A DNA stretch of 64,000 bases from Paraferrimonas sp. SM1919 (GCF_010993985.1 NZ_WINH01000005.1:66721-130720); one strand, 5' to 3'. Positions 44,761-55,168 are shown, numbered from the stretch's first letter. The notes: generated by a model from the letters alone, not told the origin. Numbers and translations are program-made.

Positions 44761-46851
44761 TTACGAATAAAATTTGGCTTGGCTTTTCGCCATCTCAAGC
44801 AATAGTTGACAAGGCTCAAAACGATCACCGTGTAACTGTTGATAACCCTTAAGCTTGGCAACAATGGTTTGCACACCCACTTTGTCCATGTGCCAGAAAG
44901 GACCACCTAAAAACGGTGGGAAACCAATGCCGAAGATAGCACCAATGTCACCATCACGTGGGCTGGCAATCACCTCTTCTTCTAAACAACGCGCTGCTTC
45001 ATTAAGCATTTGCATCAATAGACGATCGCTGATGTCCGTTTGCATTGGTTTAGTGGCAACACCAAGCCCTGCAGCAGCATAAACACTATCATCAACTTGG
45101 TTTTTACGCTTCTTATCAAAGTAATAGAAACCACGATTGTTCTTCTTACCCTTACGGTCGTCCGCAATCAGCTTTTCCATTAATGGCGTTGGCGTAAAGC
45201 GGTGGCCTAGGTTTTCAATTAAAATGGGCGTAATGTGGGCGCCAATATCTAAACCTACCTGATCCAATAACTTAAATGGCCCTAGTGGGAAACCAAAGTT
45301 AGCCATCTCATTATCAATTTTATCAATGGGCTGCCCCTCACTAATGGCAAATGCCGCTTCGTTAATGTATAAGCCAAGGATACGGTTTACATAAAAGCCG
45401 GCTTTGTCCTTAACTAGGATTGGGGTTTTACCTTGGGCCTTGGCTAGTGCCATCGTTTTATTAATGGTCTCGGCGCTAGTGCCTTCATGGGGGATCACTT
45501 CTGCCAAAGGCATTTTTTCTACCGGTGAGAAATAGTGAAGACCAATGACCTTATCTGGACGAATGGCATTTTGCGCGATTTGACTAATTGGTATTGAGGA
45601 TGTGTTAGAAGCAAAAATAAGCTCATCACTGGCTTTAGCTTCAATCTCAGCTAATACCTGCTGTTTGATCTCTAACTTTTCAAATACCGCTTCAATGGCA
45701 AACTCAGCTTTACCGATCCCATCATAGCTGGTAGAGGTGGTGACCTGATTTAGCGCCTGCTTAAGTTGATTCTGAGTAATAATACGGCGCTTAACACGCT
45801 TGTTAAGAATAGGCTCTAGATACTGGTAGACAGCCGCAAGTGAAGTTTCGGCGATGTCTTTTACACGGACACTGGCTTTGGCTTTAAGGCTAGAGACTGC
45901 ACTAATACCGCCGCCCATTAAACCACCACCAATGACCCAAAGGTTTTCTACTTTGCCTTCAACTTGGTATTCTTTTTTCATTTCAGTGGTGGCAAAGAAC
46001 AACTGACGTAAGGACGCGGATTCATTGGAAACCACTAATTTGGCAAACTGTCTTGCTTCAAAATCATACCCCTTAGCACCGCCAAGTTTTGCCACACAAG
46101 CAATAATGGCAATGGGTGCAGGGTAATTCCCCTTAGTTTGCGACAGCACTTTTTCAGTCGCTTTCTTAAGTACAAAGGCTTTAAGTGGTGCCACGCTTGC
46201 CATTAGACGTACCGCTAAAGGTAACTTAAATGGTTTTAGCTTGTGCTGTTTAAGTGCGATTTTTTCGGCAACATCATTTAATACTGCCACTGGTGCCACT
46301 TCATCTACTAAGCCCATTTTTAAGGCTTTTTTAGCGCGAATTTGTTTGCCTGTTAGCATCATATCTAAGGCATTCGGGATCCCGACTAATTTAGGTAAGC
46401 GCTGGGTACCACCGCCACCAGGTAATAGCCCTAACTGCACTTCAGGAACACCTAGTACGCACTTTGGCGTATCCGCAGCAACACGGTGGTCACAGGCTAA
46501 AGCCAGCTCTAACCCGCCCCCAAGGCACATGCCATTGACCGCAGCTACCGTTGGGAATGGTAATGCAGCAAGGGCGTCAAACAATTGGTGACCAGCCTTA
46601 GACACTTCATAGGCTTCGGTCTCGGTTTGACAGGCTGCTAACATATTAATGTCAGCACCAACAATAAAGCTGTCTTTTTTACCAGAAGCAATGACTAGGC
46701 CTTTAATGTTGCTGTCATTTTGAATTTGCTCAATGATTTGAGTCACTTCTTCGGAGAACGCCGTTTTTAGGGTGTTAACCGATTCAGATTGATCGTTAAT
46801 GGTTAAAAAGGCACAACCATTGTCTTTTACTTGTAAGTTGAAGATATTCAT
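44761..46851 (-). CDS. fadJ: fatty acid oxidation complex alpha subunit FadJ
   Basis: A 696-residue bifunctional enzyme: an enoyl-CoA hydratase domain (1-~190; IVGADINML, VNGMCLGGGLELALACDHR) and an L-3-hydroxyacyl-CoA dehydrogenase part (~300-696; VIGGGLMGGGIS for NAD, GLHYFSPVEKMPLAEVI, FVNRILG-type FYVNRILGLY). The length fits FadJ, the partner of FadI, rather than the slightly longer FadB. AGGGAT precedes the ATG, and fadI ends seven bases upstream. Degrades acyl-CoA with the FadI thiolase. Confidence 0.94.
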   Translation of the reverse strand: MNIFNLQVKDNGCAFLTINDQSESVNTLKTAFSEEVTQIIEQIQNDSNIKGLVIASGKKDSFIVGADINMLAACQTETEAYEVSKAGHQLFDALAALPFPTVAAVNGMCLGGGLELALACDHRVAADTPKCVLGVPEVQLGLLPGGGGTQRLPKLVGIPNALDMMLTGKQIRAKKALKMGLVDEVAPVAVLNDVAEKIALKQHKLKPFKLPLAVRLMASVAPLKAFVLKKATEKVLSQTKGNYPAPIAIIACVAKLGGAKGYDFEARQFAKLVVSNESASLRQLFFATTEMKKEYQVEGKVENLWVIGGGLMGGGISAVSSLKAKASVRVKDIAETSLAAVYQYLEPILNKRVKRRIITQNQLKQALNQVTTSTSYDGIGKAEFAIEAVFEKLEIKQQVLAEIEAKASDELIFASNTSSIPISQIAQNAIRPDKVIGLHYFSPVEKMPLAEVIPHEGTSAETINKTMALAKAQGKTPILVKDKAGFYVNRILGLYINEAAFAISEGQPIDKIDNEMANFGFPLGPFKLLDQVGLDIGAHITPILIENLGHRFTPTPLMEKLIADDRKGKKNNRGFYYFDKKRKNQVDDSVYAAAGLGVATKPMQTDISDRLLMQMLNEAARCLEEEVIASPRDGDIGAIFGIGFPPFLGGPFWHMDKVGVQTIVAKLKGYQQLHGDRFEPCQLLLEMAKSQAKFYS

Positions 46852-46858
46852 ATCCCTA

Positions 46859-48148
46859 TTACTCCACTTCTACGACTACGGCGGCACCTAAACCACCGGC
46901 GGCACAGGCTGTGGTTAATCCTAAACCACCACCACGGCGTTTCAATTCATTGCATAACTGAGTGATCAAACGAGTACCCGTTGCGGCAAAAGGATGGCCA
47001 TAGGCAATCGAGCCCCCCATCACGTTAAACTTGGTCATATCAATCTCACCAATGGCGCTGGCAAGACCAAGTTTGTCTTGGGCGAACTTGTCTGAGGCAA
47101 ACATTTTAACGTTGGCTAATGCTTGAGCCGCAAAGGCTTCGTGCATCTCAATTAAATCCATATCTGCTAAGGTGCAGCCAGCTTGTGCCAGTGCTTTCGG
47201 GGTGGCGTATGATGGCCCCATTAGCATATCTTCCCAAACATCAATGGCGGAGAAGGCATAACTTTTAAGGTAACCAATTGGCTCGTAACCTAGCGCTTTA
47301 GCCCGCTCTTCACTCATAAGCAGGACTGCTGAGGCGCCATCGGTTAATGGTGTTGAGTTAGCGGCAGTAACTGAACCAAATTTGCGATCGAAGGCTGGGC
47401 GTAACTTAGCGTAGCTCTCTACGGATGAATTGCCGCGAATATTATTATCACGGGCAAATACTTCTTTGTAGGGCGATAAATGACAGTTCATTACTTCATT
47501 GGCCAACTTCCCTTGTTCCCAAGCTTGGTGAGCTAAGGTATGACTGCGGTGGGCTAACGCATCTTGATCGGCACGGCTGATGCCATGGGTTTTAGCCATT
47601 TGCTCAGCGGTTTGCCCCATCGACAGGCCAGTTGAGTATTCTGCTACCGCAGGCGGCACTGGCGCTAAGTCTTTAAGTTTTAACTGCTTTAGTAATGCCC
47701 ACTTTTGCGAAAAGGTTTTCGCTTTAGTTAAACGAACCAGGGTTTTACCCAGTTTATCGGAGGTAGTAATTGGCACAATCGAGCTACTGTCAGCACCGCC
47801 TGCCACGCCTATATGGCAATCACCTAGACGAATACGGTCAGCGATGTTGGCCACCGCCTGAAAACTGGTGGCACAGGCACGGCTCACGCTATAAGCATCG
47901 GTATGAACATTCATTTGGGTGGCCAGTACGATTTCACGGGCAATATTGGGCGCATTAGGCAATGTTGCCACTTGGCCATAGACCAATTGTTCAATTTCTT
48001 TTGGGTTTAAATTGGTGCGAGCCAGCATTTCATTGACGACCATGGCGCCCATATCAACGGAGCTGGTATCTTTAAATGCCGTAACCTGTTTGGCGAAAGG
48101 GGTTCTAAGGCCAGTAACAATGGCCACTCTTGATTGTTTTTGTGTCAT
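46859..48148 (-). CDS. fadI: 3-ketoacyl-CoA thiolase FadI
   Basis: A 429-residue thiolase completing each beta-oxidation round by releasing acetyl-Co[19 protein letters not shown] carries the nucleophilic Cys, and the end has [15 protein letters not shown] and [17 protein letters not shown] with the second Cys. [19 protein letters not shown] at the start matches FadI. The ATG at 48148 has GGA seven bases upstream; the longer frame starts at a GTG. First gene of fadI-fadJ. No PsrA or FadR box was recognised upstream. Confidence 0.94.
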   Translation of the reverse strand: MTQKQSRVAIVTGLRTPFAKQVTAFKDTSSVDMGAMVVNEMLARTNLNPKEIEQLVYGQVATLPNAPNIAREIVLATQMNVHTDAYSVSRACATSFQAVANIADRIRLGDCHIGVAGGADSSSIVPITTSDKLGKTLVRLTKAKTFSQKWALLKQLKLKDLAPVPPAVAEYSTGLSMGQTAEQMAKTHGISRADQDALAHRSHTLAHQAWEQGKLANEVMNCHLSPYKEVFARDNNIRGNSSVESYAKLRPAFDRKFGSVTAANSTPLTDGASAVLLMSEERAKALGYEPIGYLKSYAFSAIDVWEDMLMGPSYATPKALAQAGCTLADMDLIEMHEAFAAQALANVKMFASDKFAQDKLGLASAIGEIDMTKFNVMGGSIAYGHPFAATGTRLITQLCNELKRRGGGLGLTTACAAGGLGAAVVVEVE

Positions 48149-48337
48149 TTTATTATCCATAATCAATACCACATACTTACTTCAACAGGTCAGACCAGAA
48201 AAATCAACAATTATCTAACAAATATCCCAAAAAAATTAGGAACTTTCCTCATTTTCATGGGTCTATGGGCTAGCTAATTGCGTTAAAAATTTTTAGTATT
48301 AGTTTTCAACCTAGATAAGAACAATAAAGTAGTGAAC

Positions 48338-49294
48338 ATGCCTTTATCTCAATTCAAAGCTCTTCATAGTTATTTAGATCAAATGATCATTGGCCAGCCA
48401 CAATTAACCCAAGCCCTGTTAATAGCCATGATTGCCGATGGTCACTTATTAGTAGAAGGTCCTCCTGGCCTTGCAAAAACCCGTGCAATTAATGCCCTTG
48501 CCAATGGTATTGATGGGAATTTTCAACGAATTCAATTTACTCCAGATTTATTACCGGCTGATTTAACCGGCTCTGATATTTACCGTAACGAAACCGGTCA
48601 ATTTAGCTTTGAGCCAGGTCCGCTGTTTCATAACCTTATATTAGCCGATGAAATTAACCGAGCCCCAGCCAAGGTGCAGTCAGCTCTATTAGAAGCGATG
48701 GCTGAAGGTCAAGTAACCGTAGGTAAGCAAAGTTATAAGCTGGATGACTTATTCCTAGTAATGGCGACCCAAAACCCATTAGAGAACGAAGGCACCTACC
48801 CACTACCAGAAGCTCAGCTAGACCGTTTTTTAATGCATCTATCACTGGATTACCCAAGTGCTGAAACAGAGCTACAAATTCTACGCTTGGCTAGAAATGA
48901 AGACTTAAAGCAACAAACCGCAACGGTTGAGGCTATTTCCCAAGAGCAAGTCTTTAGCGCCCGTAAACAGGCACTAGAGCTTTACCTAGCGCCATCCTTA
49001 GAGGGCTATATTGTTGATTTAATTAATGCTACCCGTCAGCCACAAAAATATTGTGATGAATTGGCCAGTTACCTTGAGTGTGGTGTGTCGCCCCGTGCCA
49101 CATTAGCCCTTGAGCGTTGTGCCCGTGCTCGCGCTTGGTTAAATGGCCAAGACTTCGTGTCCCCAGAAGACATTCAAGCGGTATTACCTGACGTACTTCG
49201 TCATCGTTTGATCACTACTTATCACAGTGAAGCCGAAGGGGTTTCTAAAGAAGCCATTATCAACAAAATCCTATCTTTAGTAGCAGTACCTTAA
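48338..49294 (+). CDS. moxR: MoxR-family AAA+ ATPase
   Basis: A 318-residue AAA+ chaperone-like ATPase. Walker A is in LVEGPPGLAKTRAINAL, Walker B in LILADEINRAPAKVQ, with sensor 1 ATQNPLENEGTYPLPEAQLDRF. MoxR proteins remodel or activate VWA-domain partners, which are encoded just downstream. The ATG at 48338 is chosen; the frame's GTG two codons earlier has no better ribosome site. First of six genes in one tight operon. Confidence 0.95.
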   Translation: MPLSQFKALHSYLDQMIIGQPQLTQALLIAMIADGHLLVEGPPGLAKTRAINALANGIDGNFQRIQFTPDLLPADLTGSDIYRNETGQFSFEPGPLFHNLILADEINRAPAKVQSALLEAMAEGQVTVGKQSYKLDDLFLVMATQNPLENEGTYPLPEAQLDRFLMHLSLDYPSAETELQILRLARNEDLKQQTATVEAISQEQVFSARKQALELYLAPSLEGYIVDLINATRQPQKYCDELASYLECGVSPRATLALERCARARAWLNGQDFVSPEDIQAVLPDVLRHRLITTYHSEAEGVSKEAIINKILSLVAVP

Positions 49295-49297
49295 CCT

Positions 49298-50215
49298 ATG
49301 GAAAATCAAGCGTTACCCCGTCATAGTGACGGGATTAACCTATGTGAGCAGGAATTGTTGGCCAATATGCAACTGGCTAACTTGCTCGAACCGCCAAAGA
49401 CCAAAGTAAAGTCAGCCCGTGCCGGTTTATTTAATACCAAAATTAAAGGCCGAGGCATGGAGTTTGCCGAGCTTAGACAATACCAAGCCGGTGATGACGT
49501 ACGTTCGATTGATTGGAAAGTAACTGCCCGTACTGGCAGAGCCCATACCAAGTTGTTCTCTGAAGAGCGCGAGCGCCCAGTGCTTTTATTTTGTGATTTG
49601 GGTTTAAGCAGTCGCTTTGGCAGTGCCCTAATGCTGCAATCGGTACAGATTGCCCATATTGCCAGCACCCTCGCCGCCCAAGCCATTAAAGCTGGCGACA
49701 GAGTAGGTGCGGTGATTTCTAGTGAACATAGCCACAAGGAATATAAACCCAGATCAAGACGTTCAGGTTTACTCGGCGTAGTGAGGGGCTTATTAGATGT
49801 GCACAACCACGGCAGTAATAAACTGGATAGTCAATACTTTGATCATGCGCTTGCAAGGCTGCAGCAATTGGCAAAACCAGGTTCTCTAATTTGGTTGCTC
49901 AGTGACGGCAGTAAATTCAACGCTAGCCACCAGCAGGTGCTGCGTAATATTAGTCAGCACTGTCAGGTGTTTATTATTTCGGTGACGGATCCTATCCGTG
50001 ATGGCACCGTAGCCTTGCCTACTAATATTGCCCTGCCCGTATTTGATGGTCAGCAGCAACGTATTCTTGATTACAAAGAATATCAAATTTGGCTTGCCAA
50101 ACAGCAGCAAAGTTTGGCTGAAGCCGATAATCTTGCCCGCTTTTTAAACACCAGACACATTAAATTGTCAGCCGGCACCGCCTTAGCCAAGCAACTTGGA
50201 GGGCCTTTGGTATGA
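49298..50215 (+). CDS. DUF58 protein of the MoxR-Bat operon
   Basis: A 305-residue protein with the DUF58 signature GRGMEFAELRQYQAGDDVRS followed by IDWKVTARTG, and a degenerate VWA-like fold after it (RPVLLFCDLGLSSRFGS). DUF58 genes regularly sit between moxR and the VWA genes and are thought to be part of the same complex. It starts three bases after moxR and overlaps the next gene by four (ATGA). Confidence 0.93.
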   Translation: MENQALPRHSDGINLCEQELLANMQLANLLEPPKTKVKSARAGLFNTKIKGRGMEFAELRQYQAGDDVRSIDWKVTARTGRAHTKLFSEERERPVLLFCDLGLSSRFGSALMLQSVQIAHIASTLAAQAIKAGDRVGAVISSEHSHKEYKPRSRRSGLLGVVRGLLDVHNHGSNKLDSQYFDHALARLQQLAKPGSLIWLLSDGSKFNASHQQVLRNISQHCQVFIISVTDPIRDGTVALPTNIALPVFDGQQQRILDYKEYQIWLAKQQQSLAEADNLARFLNTRHIKLSAGTALAKQLGGPLV

Positions 50216-50673
50216 ACCCATTAGATCAAATGGCCGCCAATACCCCCCCCCCATCAATGGTAACGTGGTGGCAATTTAGCCCACTGTTTTATGCGCTGCT
50301 TATAACAATTGTCAGCTTGTTTGTAGTTGCGATTGTTTTATGGAACAAACATAAAACCTACCATTTTCGTAAGCGAGTGATCATTACCGAATTGAATAAA
50401 CTCGATACCAATAAAGACATTCGTGAAGATTGTAATCGCTTAGTCAAGCTCAGTGCCATGCATTATCTAGGTAGAAGTCAATGTGCTCAATTATCGGGTA
50501 ACGACTGGTTAGCATTTTTAGCCAAATACACTGACGCAACGAAAGATGAGTTGGCTTGGTTTAATCACTACCAATTGCAAAGTTTAACGGCAGAACAAAA
50601 CCAGCAACTTATTGGTATTTCAACGGCACTAACCAGTTCATTTGCCCGTGCTGGTCGCAAGGAGCCCTGCTAA
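50212..50673 (+). CDS. DUF4381 membrane protein of the MoxR-Bat operon
   Basis: A 153-residue protein with one strong membrane span (FYALLITIVSLFVVAIVLW, residues ~23-43) and a helical cytoplasmic domain (ITELNKLDTN, LAFLAKYTD). Position, length and layout fit DUF4381, found in this operon type between DUF58 and BatA. Function unknown beyond that. Coupled to both neighbours: ATGA overlap upstream, and the next gene starts directly after the stop. Confidence 0.85.
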   Translation: MNPLDQMAANTPPPSMVTWWQFSPLFYALLITIVSLFVVAIVLWNKHKTYHFRKRVIITELNKLDTNKDIREDCNRLVKLSAMHYLGRSQCAQLSGNDWLAFLAKYTDATKDELAWFNHYQLQSLTAEQNQQLIGISTALTSSFARAGRKEPC

Positions 50674-51636
50674 ATGTTTCAACTTGAATGGTGGTGGCTA
50701 TTATTTTGTCTACCACTGCCGCTTTTATTAAAACCCAAACGCTCAGCAGAACTCGGGGCGGCGTTGACGCTACCCGGCATAGGCCAACAGCAACAGAGTT
50801 TACAGTCTAAGTCGATTGCTAAACATCCTATCTTGCTATGGCTGACTTGGATTTGCCTCGTCGTTGCCGCCAGTCGCCCTGTTTACCATGGCGACCCTAT
50901 CGAAATAGCACCTGAATCCCGCGAGTTAATGATGGCGGTTGACTTATCTGGCTCAATGGAAATGGAAGACATGAGTTTCAATGGTCGTGTGGTTAATCGC
51001 TTTGAAATGTTACAAACCCTGATGACAGAGTTTATTGAGCAACGTCTTGGTGACTCCCTGGGTTTGATCCTGTTTGCCGATGATGCCTATTTACAAGCAC
51101 CTCTTACTCGAGATTTAGCCACAGTCTCTACCTTTTTAAATGAGGCTCAAATTGGTCTTGTTGGCAAAAGTACTGCCATAGGCCAAGCCATTGCCCTTGG
51201 AGTAAAACGCTTTAGCTATAAACCGGATTCTAATAAGGTGTTATTACTGATCACCGATGGTGCCAACACAGCGGGCAACATTACCCCGATGGAAGCTGCC
51301 AAGTTAGCAAAAGCCGCCGGCGTAAAAATATATGCCATTGGTATTGGTGCCGATATGATTGAACAACGTAGTATTTTTGGCAGCCGTATGATCCCAGCAT
51401 CTTCAGATTTAGATGAAGCATCACTAAAGCAATTAACTCAGTTAACCGATGGTCAATATTTTAGAGCTAAGTCTGCTGCTGATCTACAAGCTATTTACGA
51501 CAACATTAATCTACTTGAACCAGTAGAATCTAATGTGGTGAGTTATCGACCTAAAACCGAATATTACTATTGGCCATTGGCGGGCAGTTTGCTGATGTTG
51601 TGTTTATTAGTGTTATGGCAATCAAGGAGGAAATAA
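50674..51636 (+). CDS. batA: VWA-domain membrane protein BatA
   Basis: A 320-residue protein with N-terminal membrane segments (WWWLLFCLPLPLLL; HPILLWLTWICLVVAA), a VWA domain facing the periplasm and a C-terminal span (PLAGSLLMLCLLVLW). The metal site is complete: AVDLSGSMEMED, with Thr in LVGKSTAIG and Asp in LITDGANT. Bat proteins were linked to aerotolerance in Bacteroides. In this operon type they probably form a MoxR-dependent envelope complex. Confidence 0.93.
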   Translation: MFQLEWWWLLFCLPLPLLLKPKRSAELGAALTLPGIGQQQQSLQSKSIAKHPILLWLTWICLVVAASRPVYHGDPIEIAPESRELMMAVDLSGSMEMEDMSFNGRVVNRFEMLQTLMTEFIEQRLGDSLGLILFADDAYLQAPLTRDLATVSTFLNEAQIGLVGKSTAIGQAIALGVKRFSYKPDSNKVLLLITDGANTAGNITPMEAAKLAKAAGVKIYAIGIGADMIEQRSIFGSRMIPASSDLDEASLKQLTQLTDGQYFRAKSAADLQAIYDNINLLEPVESNVVSYRPKTEYYYWPLAGSLLMLCLLVLWQSRRK

Positions 51637-51638
51637 TA

Positions 51639-53516
51639 ATGCATTTTATTCGTCCTGAAGCCTTTTATTTATTATTGCTGGTGCCGTTATTAGCGTTGCT
51701 GTTTAAACGTAACAAAACCAGTTCTAGCTGGGATAAATGGTTATCACCACACTTAAGCAAGCATTTGCTTGGCGCCAGTGCACAAACCCGGTCTAACCCT
51801 TGGCCATTGGTCCTGTTAAGCACAATTGTGATAATTTCTTTAACTGGCCCAAGCTTAGAAAAAGTGAAAGTGCCAGTGATGGCCAATGAGCGTGCACGAG
51901 TGGTGGTGATGGATATGTCTTTGTCTATGTATGCTACCGATCTTGCCCCTAACCGCTTAACTCTGGCTAAGTACAAAATTAAAGATCTGATCAAACAATT
52001 AGATAACGCTAAAACTGGTTTAGTGGCTTATGCCGGTGATGCTTTTGTGTTGTCGCCGCTAACTCAAGACAAAGCAACCCTGACTAATTTAATCGACCCA
52101 CTGAGTCCTGAATTAATGCCGGTATTAGGATCTGATCCTATCCGTGCAATTGAGCAAAGCTTGGAATTATTGAACAACGCTGGCCAACAAAGTGGCGACA
52201 TTATTATGGTTACCGATGGTATTGATTCTGTTGATTTGGCAGACATAGTGGCCTTAGTAGGCAATAAATATCAGCTGCATTTAATGCTAGTAGGTACGCC
52301 AATTGGTGCGCCAATTAAGCTGCCAAGTGGTGAGCTATTAAAAGACCAAACGGGACAATTAGTGGTACCACAATTACAAATCAGCCAATATCGGCAGCTG
52401 CCTATAGGTTTTCCAGCCCCAATGCTATTGCAGGCGGATGACGATGACCTAAAACTTCTGCAACAGCGGCTAATTAATGAGACTGACTTAGTCAACAGCG
52501 ATCATGACTTTGAACAATGGCAAGATTTAGGGGTGTATTTTATGCCTGTGTTATTGCTACTGCTGCTTATCAATTTTAAGCGTGGCTATTTAACCGCTAT
52601 TGCCTTACCGTTATTGATGCTTTCTACACCAGAGTCCGCCTATGCCAGCTGGTGGCAATCTGATCAACAGCAAGCGGAAGCGGCTCATGCTTTGCAACAA
52701 TATGATAAAAGCCTATCGCTCACTCAAGATAAAGCTTGGCAAGCAGCAAACCATTATCAACTCGGTAATTATGAACAGGCGTTGGCTTTGTATTCAGAAT
52801 TAACTGGGATTGAGAATCAATTTAATAAGGCTAACAGTCAACTTAAATTGATGCAATTGCAGCCAGCCATTAATGAATATAAGCAGGTACTTAAGCAAAA
52901 CCCTGAACACTCTAGGGCTAAGCAAAACCTTGCGATTGCTGAAGAGTTGCTGAAACAGCAAGATCAGCAAGATCAGCAAGATCAGCAAGATCAGCAAGAT
53001 CAGCAAGATCAGCAAGATCAGCAAGATCAGCAAGATCAGGATAATAGTGACCAATCTGAACAACAACAGAACTCAGATCAATCAAATTCTAAAGATTCTG
53101 AACAAAATCAGCAATCTGAGCATTCAGATAACGACTCCCAAGCTGATCAAAATGATTCTGTAAATTCAGAGTCACAACAGCAACAAGATCAATCTCAGCA
53201 AGAAAATGAACAACAGTCTGACTCTGATGAGCAGACAAACGATGATAAACAAAATCAAGAGCAACAATCAGAACAACAGCAACAAGATTCACAACAACCA
53301 CAGCAAAGCTCGGACGATGCAGAGCAACAACAAGCTGAGGCCCAAGCCGCTGAACAAAGTGATGAGCCTCAGGGGCCACAATTGCCTGCTCACATGCAAA
53401 AACAGCTCGATAGGATCAATGAAGATCCAAGCTTATTAATTCGAAATAAAATGCGCTTAGAATATCAAAAACGACAAAATAACAACACATTACAAAGGAA
53501 TACAGAGATATGGTAA
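51639..53516 (+). CDS. batB: VWA- and TPR-domain membrane protein BatB/BatC-like
   Basis: A 625-residue protein: two N-terminal membrane segments, a VWA domain with metal site VVMDMSLSMYATD and MVTDGIDSVD, a further span (~305-325), then TPR-like repeats (~345-420; NYEQALALYSELTGI) as in BatC. A ~180-residue Gln/Asp/Ser/Glu low-complexity region follows and a short conserved end (DRINEDPSLLIRNKMRLEYQKR). The low-complexity part begins with nine perfect repeats of a 9-base unit encoding Gln-Gln-Asp. The ATG at 51639 has AAGGAGG upstream; the longer frame overlaps batA without reason. It represents a BatB-BatC fusion. Confidence 0.93.
   Translation: MHFIRPEAFYLLLLVPLLALLFKRNKTSSSWDKWLSPHLSKHLLGASAQTRSNPWPLVLLSTIVIISLTGPSLEKVKVPVMANERARVVVMDMSLSMYATDLAPNRLTLAKYKIKDLIKQLDNAKTGLVAYAGDAFVLSPLTQDKATLTNLIDPLSPELMPVLGSDPIRAIEQSLELLNNAGQQSGDIIMVTDGIDSVDLADIVALVGNKYQLHLMLVGTPIGAPIKLPSGELLKDQTGQLVVPQLQISQYRQLPIGFPAPMLLQADDDDLKLLQQRLINETDLVNSDHDFEQWQDLGVYFMPVLLLLLLINFKRGYLTAIALPLLMLSTPESAYASWWQSDQQQAEAAHALQQYDKSLSLTQDKAWQAANHYQLGNYEQALALYSELTGIENQFNKANSQLKLMQLQPAINEYKQVLKQNPEHSRAKQNLAIAEELLKQQDQQDQQDQQDQQDQQDQQDQQDQQDQDNSDQSEQQQNSDQSNSKDSEQNQQSEHSDNDSQADQNDSVNSESQQQQDQSQQENEQQSDSDEQTNDDKQNQEQQSEQQQQDSQQPQQSSDDAEQQQAEAQAAEQSDEPQGPQLPAHMQKQLDRINEDPSLLIRNKMRLEYQKRQNNNTLQRNTEIW
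52956..53036 (+). repeat. nine tandem copies of a 9-base unit inside batB
   Basis: CAGCAAGAT is repeated nine times without a mismatch, encoding (Gln-Gln-Asp)9 in the linker after the TPR region. Copy changes would alter length by three residues and keep the frame. The perfect identity suggests recent slippage, so copy number probably varies between strains. Confidence 0.95.
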
Positions 53517-55126
53517 GAGCTTTATTTATTGCTGCTATCCTATGGATTACTGCTATTTCTCAAGCATATGCCGCACTACAAGCCACTGTAAGCGACAATC
53601 CAGTGTTGCTTGGGCAGCCTTTCACTTTGACTATTACCTCAGATGATAATGTTGATTCAGGGGATCTAGACTTAACTATATTAGAGAAAGACTTTATTGT
53701 TGGCCGTACCAACGTCAGACGTAGTACCCAAATTGTCAACTTTAGCACAACTAAAACCACCACCTGGCAAACCACCCTTATCGCCGATGAATTAGGCAGC
53801 ATTACCATTCCTGCCTTAAAAGTGGGTAACCAGATGACCCAGCCCATTAACCTGCAAGTTACTAAAGATAAGCGTGATAATTCTAAAAAGTTAGCCTTTT
53901 TAGAGACCAGCGTCAGCCAAGATAGTGCTTATATTGGCCAAATCATTAATTATAAAGCTAAGCTGTTTTTGCGGGCGCAACTCAATGGTGGTTCGTTACA
54001 AACTGCCGAATCCGACCTTAAATTACAACAACTAGGGGAAGACAGCGATAACGTCACCAGCATTAATGGTGTTCGCTACCGAATTATTGAGCGTAACTGG
54101 GCGGTCACTCTTACCGAAGCAGGTCAAATTGAATTGCCACAGGTGGTATTCGATGGAACGATAGTACAAGGTAATCGTGGTTTTGGCTTTGCCGATACCA
54201 AAAGCATACGCGCCGTTAGTCCAAAAACCAACATTAAGGTGTTAGATAAGCCCAGTAGTTACCAAGGGGATTGGCTAGTAGCCGATATACTAGAACTGCA
54301 AGTAGAGCAAGGGTTCCCAACACAAGTGACTCAGGGAGAGCCTATCAGCTTAAAATACAACATTATCGCAGTAAATGCAGACAGTGAAGCGTTATCAACT
54401 CTGCCCCTAGCTTTACCGGATAGTTTTAGAAGTTACCCAGAATCACCAGAAGTTCAAACTAACCATCGGAATGGCAATGTGATTTCACAGCTTAGCCAAA
54501 CCTACGCCATTATCGCGACTAAGCCAGGTACTTATGTCCTTCCAGAGGTCAAAATACCTTGGTTTAGCACTCAACAAGGCAAACAACAATGGTTAACGGT
54601 GCCTGCGCAAACCATTGAAGTGTTGGTGAATAATGACCAGCCACTGTTATTAACCCCTAATAATCAAACTGAAACCGTGCAAGTACAGCCAACAACGGAG
54701 ACTAAACAAGTAGACAATTCTACATTATGGCCCTGGCAACTTGCCCTCGCCTTAATGACTGTTGCTTGGTTAATTACATTAGTTCTACTGGTTAAAAGGC
54801 CAAAAATACAGCAAGCGAGCAACACTGAACCAAATAAACTTGCCCAAAAGTATGATTTTAAAATGGCCTGCAAGCAAGATGACCTGAGTGCAATATTAAC
54901 AAGTCTACCTTACTATTTAGATCAGCAGTTGGGGGGACAGTTAAGTCTGGCACAGCGCTGTAGAGAGTCAGATCCCCTCGCTAAATTAGTACAATCTTGG
55001 CAACAAGCCAAATACGGCCCTAAAGGGGGTAAACATATTCCAGGAAAACAAATTAAACTACAAGTTGATCAATGGCTTAAACAAGCTAAGCAGCTGCCTA
55101 AAAATGAATTTAAACTCAATCCTTAG
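53510..55126 (+). CDS. batD: BatD-type membrane protein
   Basis: A 538-residue protein with signal peptide (LFIAAILWITAISQAYA), then Ig-like beta domains (VSDNPVLLGQPFTLTITSDD; SVSQDSAYIGQIINYKAKLFL), a membrane span (~408-428: WPWQLALALMTVAWLITLVLLV) and a short helical cytoplasmic end. This is the BatD layout (oxygen tolerance family). Its start overlaps the batB stop by seven bases. Last gene of the moxR operon, ending at a terminator that also closes the tRNA-remnant array from the other strand. Confidence 0.92.
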   Translation: MVRALFIAAILWITAISQAYAALQATVSDNPVLLGQPFTLTITSDDNVDSGDLDLTILEKDFIVGRTNVRRSTQIVNFSTTKTTTWQTTLIADELGSITIPALKVGNQMTQPINLQVTKDKRDNSKKLAFLETSVSQDSAYIGQIINYKAKLFLRAQLNGGSLQTAESDLKLQQLGEDSDNVTSINGVRYRIIERNWAVTLTEAGQIELPQVVFDGTIVQGNRGFGFADTKSIRAVSPKTNIKVLDKPSSYQGDWLVADILELQVEQGFPTQVTQGEPISLKYNIIAVNADSEALSTLPLALPDSFRSYPESPEVQTNHRNGNVISQLSQTYAIIATKPGTYVLPEVKIPWFSTQQGKQQWLTVPAQTIEVLVNNDQPLLLTPNNQTETVQVQPTTETKQVDNSTLWPWQLALALMTVAWLITLVLLVKRPKIQQASNTEPNKLAQKYDFKMACKQDDLSAILTSLPYYLDQQLGGQLSLAQRCRESDPLAKLVQSWQQAKYGPKGGKHIPGKQIKLQVDQWLKQAKQLPKNEFKLNP

Positions 55127-55136
55127 ACTGAGTACT

Positions 55137-55163
55137 AAACCCGCTCGATTGAGCGGGTTGTTT
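55137..55163. terminator. terminator of batD and last hairpin of the tRNA-Ser array
   Basis: AAACCCGCTC / GAGCGGGTTGTTT hairpin. It reads as a terminator from both strands. It is similar in sequence to the hairpins at 55331 and 55427. Confidence 0.85.
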
Positions 55164-55168
55164 ATATG

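Noticed and set aside
52956..53036. CRISPR-like repeat array
   Set aside because: Short, perfect, in-frame units without spacers inside a gene. No CRISPR array was seen anywhere in the window.
52800..53066. Minus-strand frame with long Ile-Leu-Leu repeats, resembling a membrane protein
   Set aside because: It is the reverse reading of the (CAGCAAGAT)9 tract and adjoining batB sequence, not a gene.
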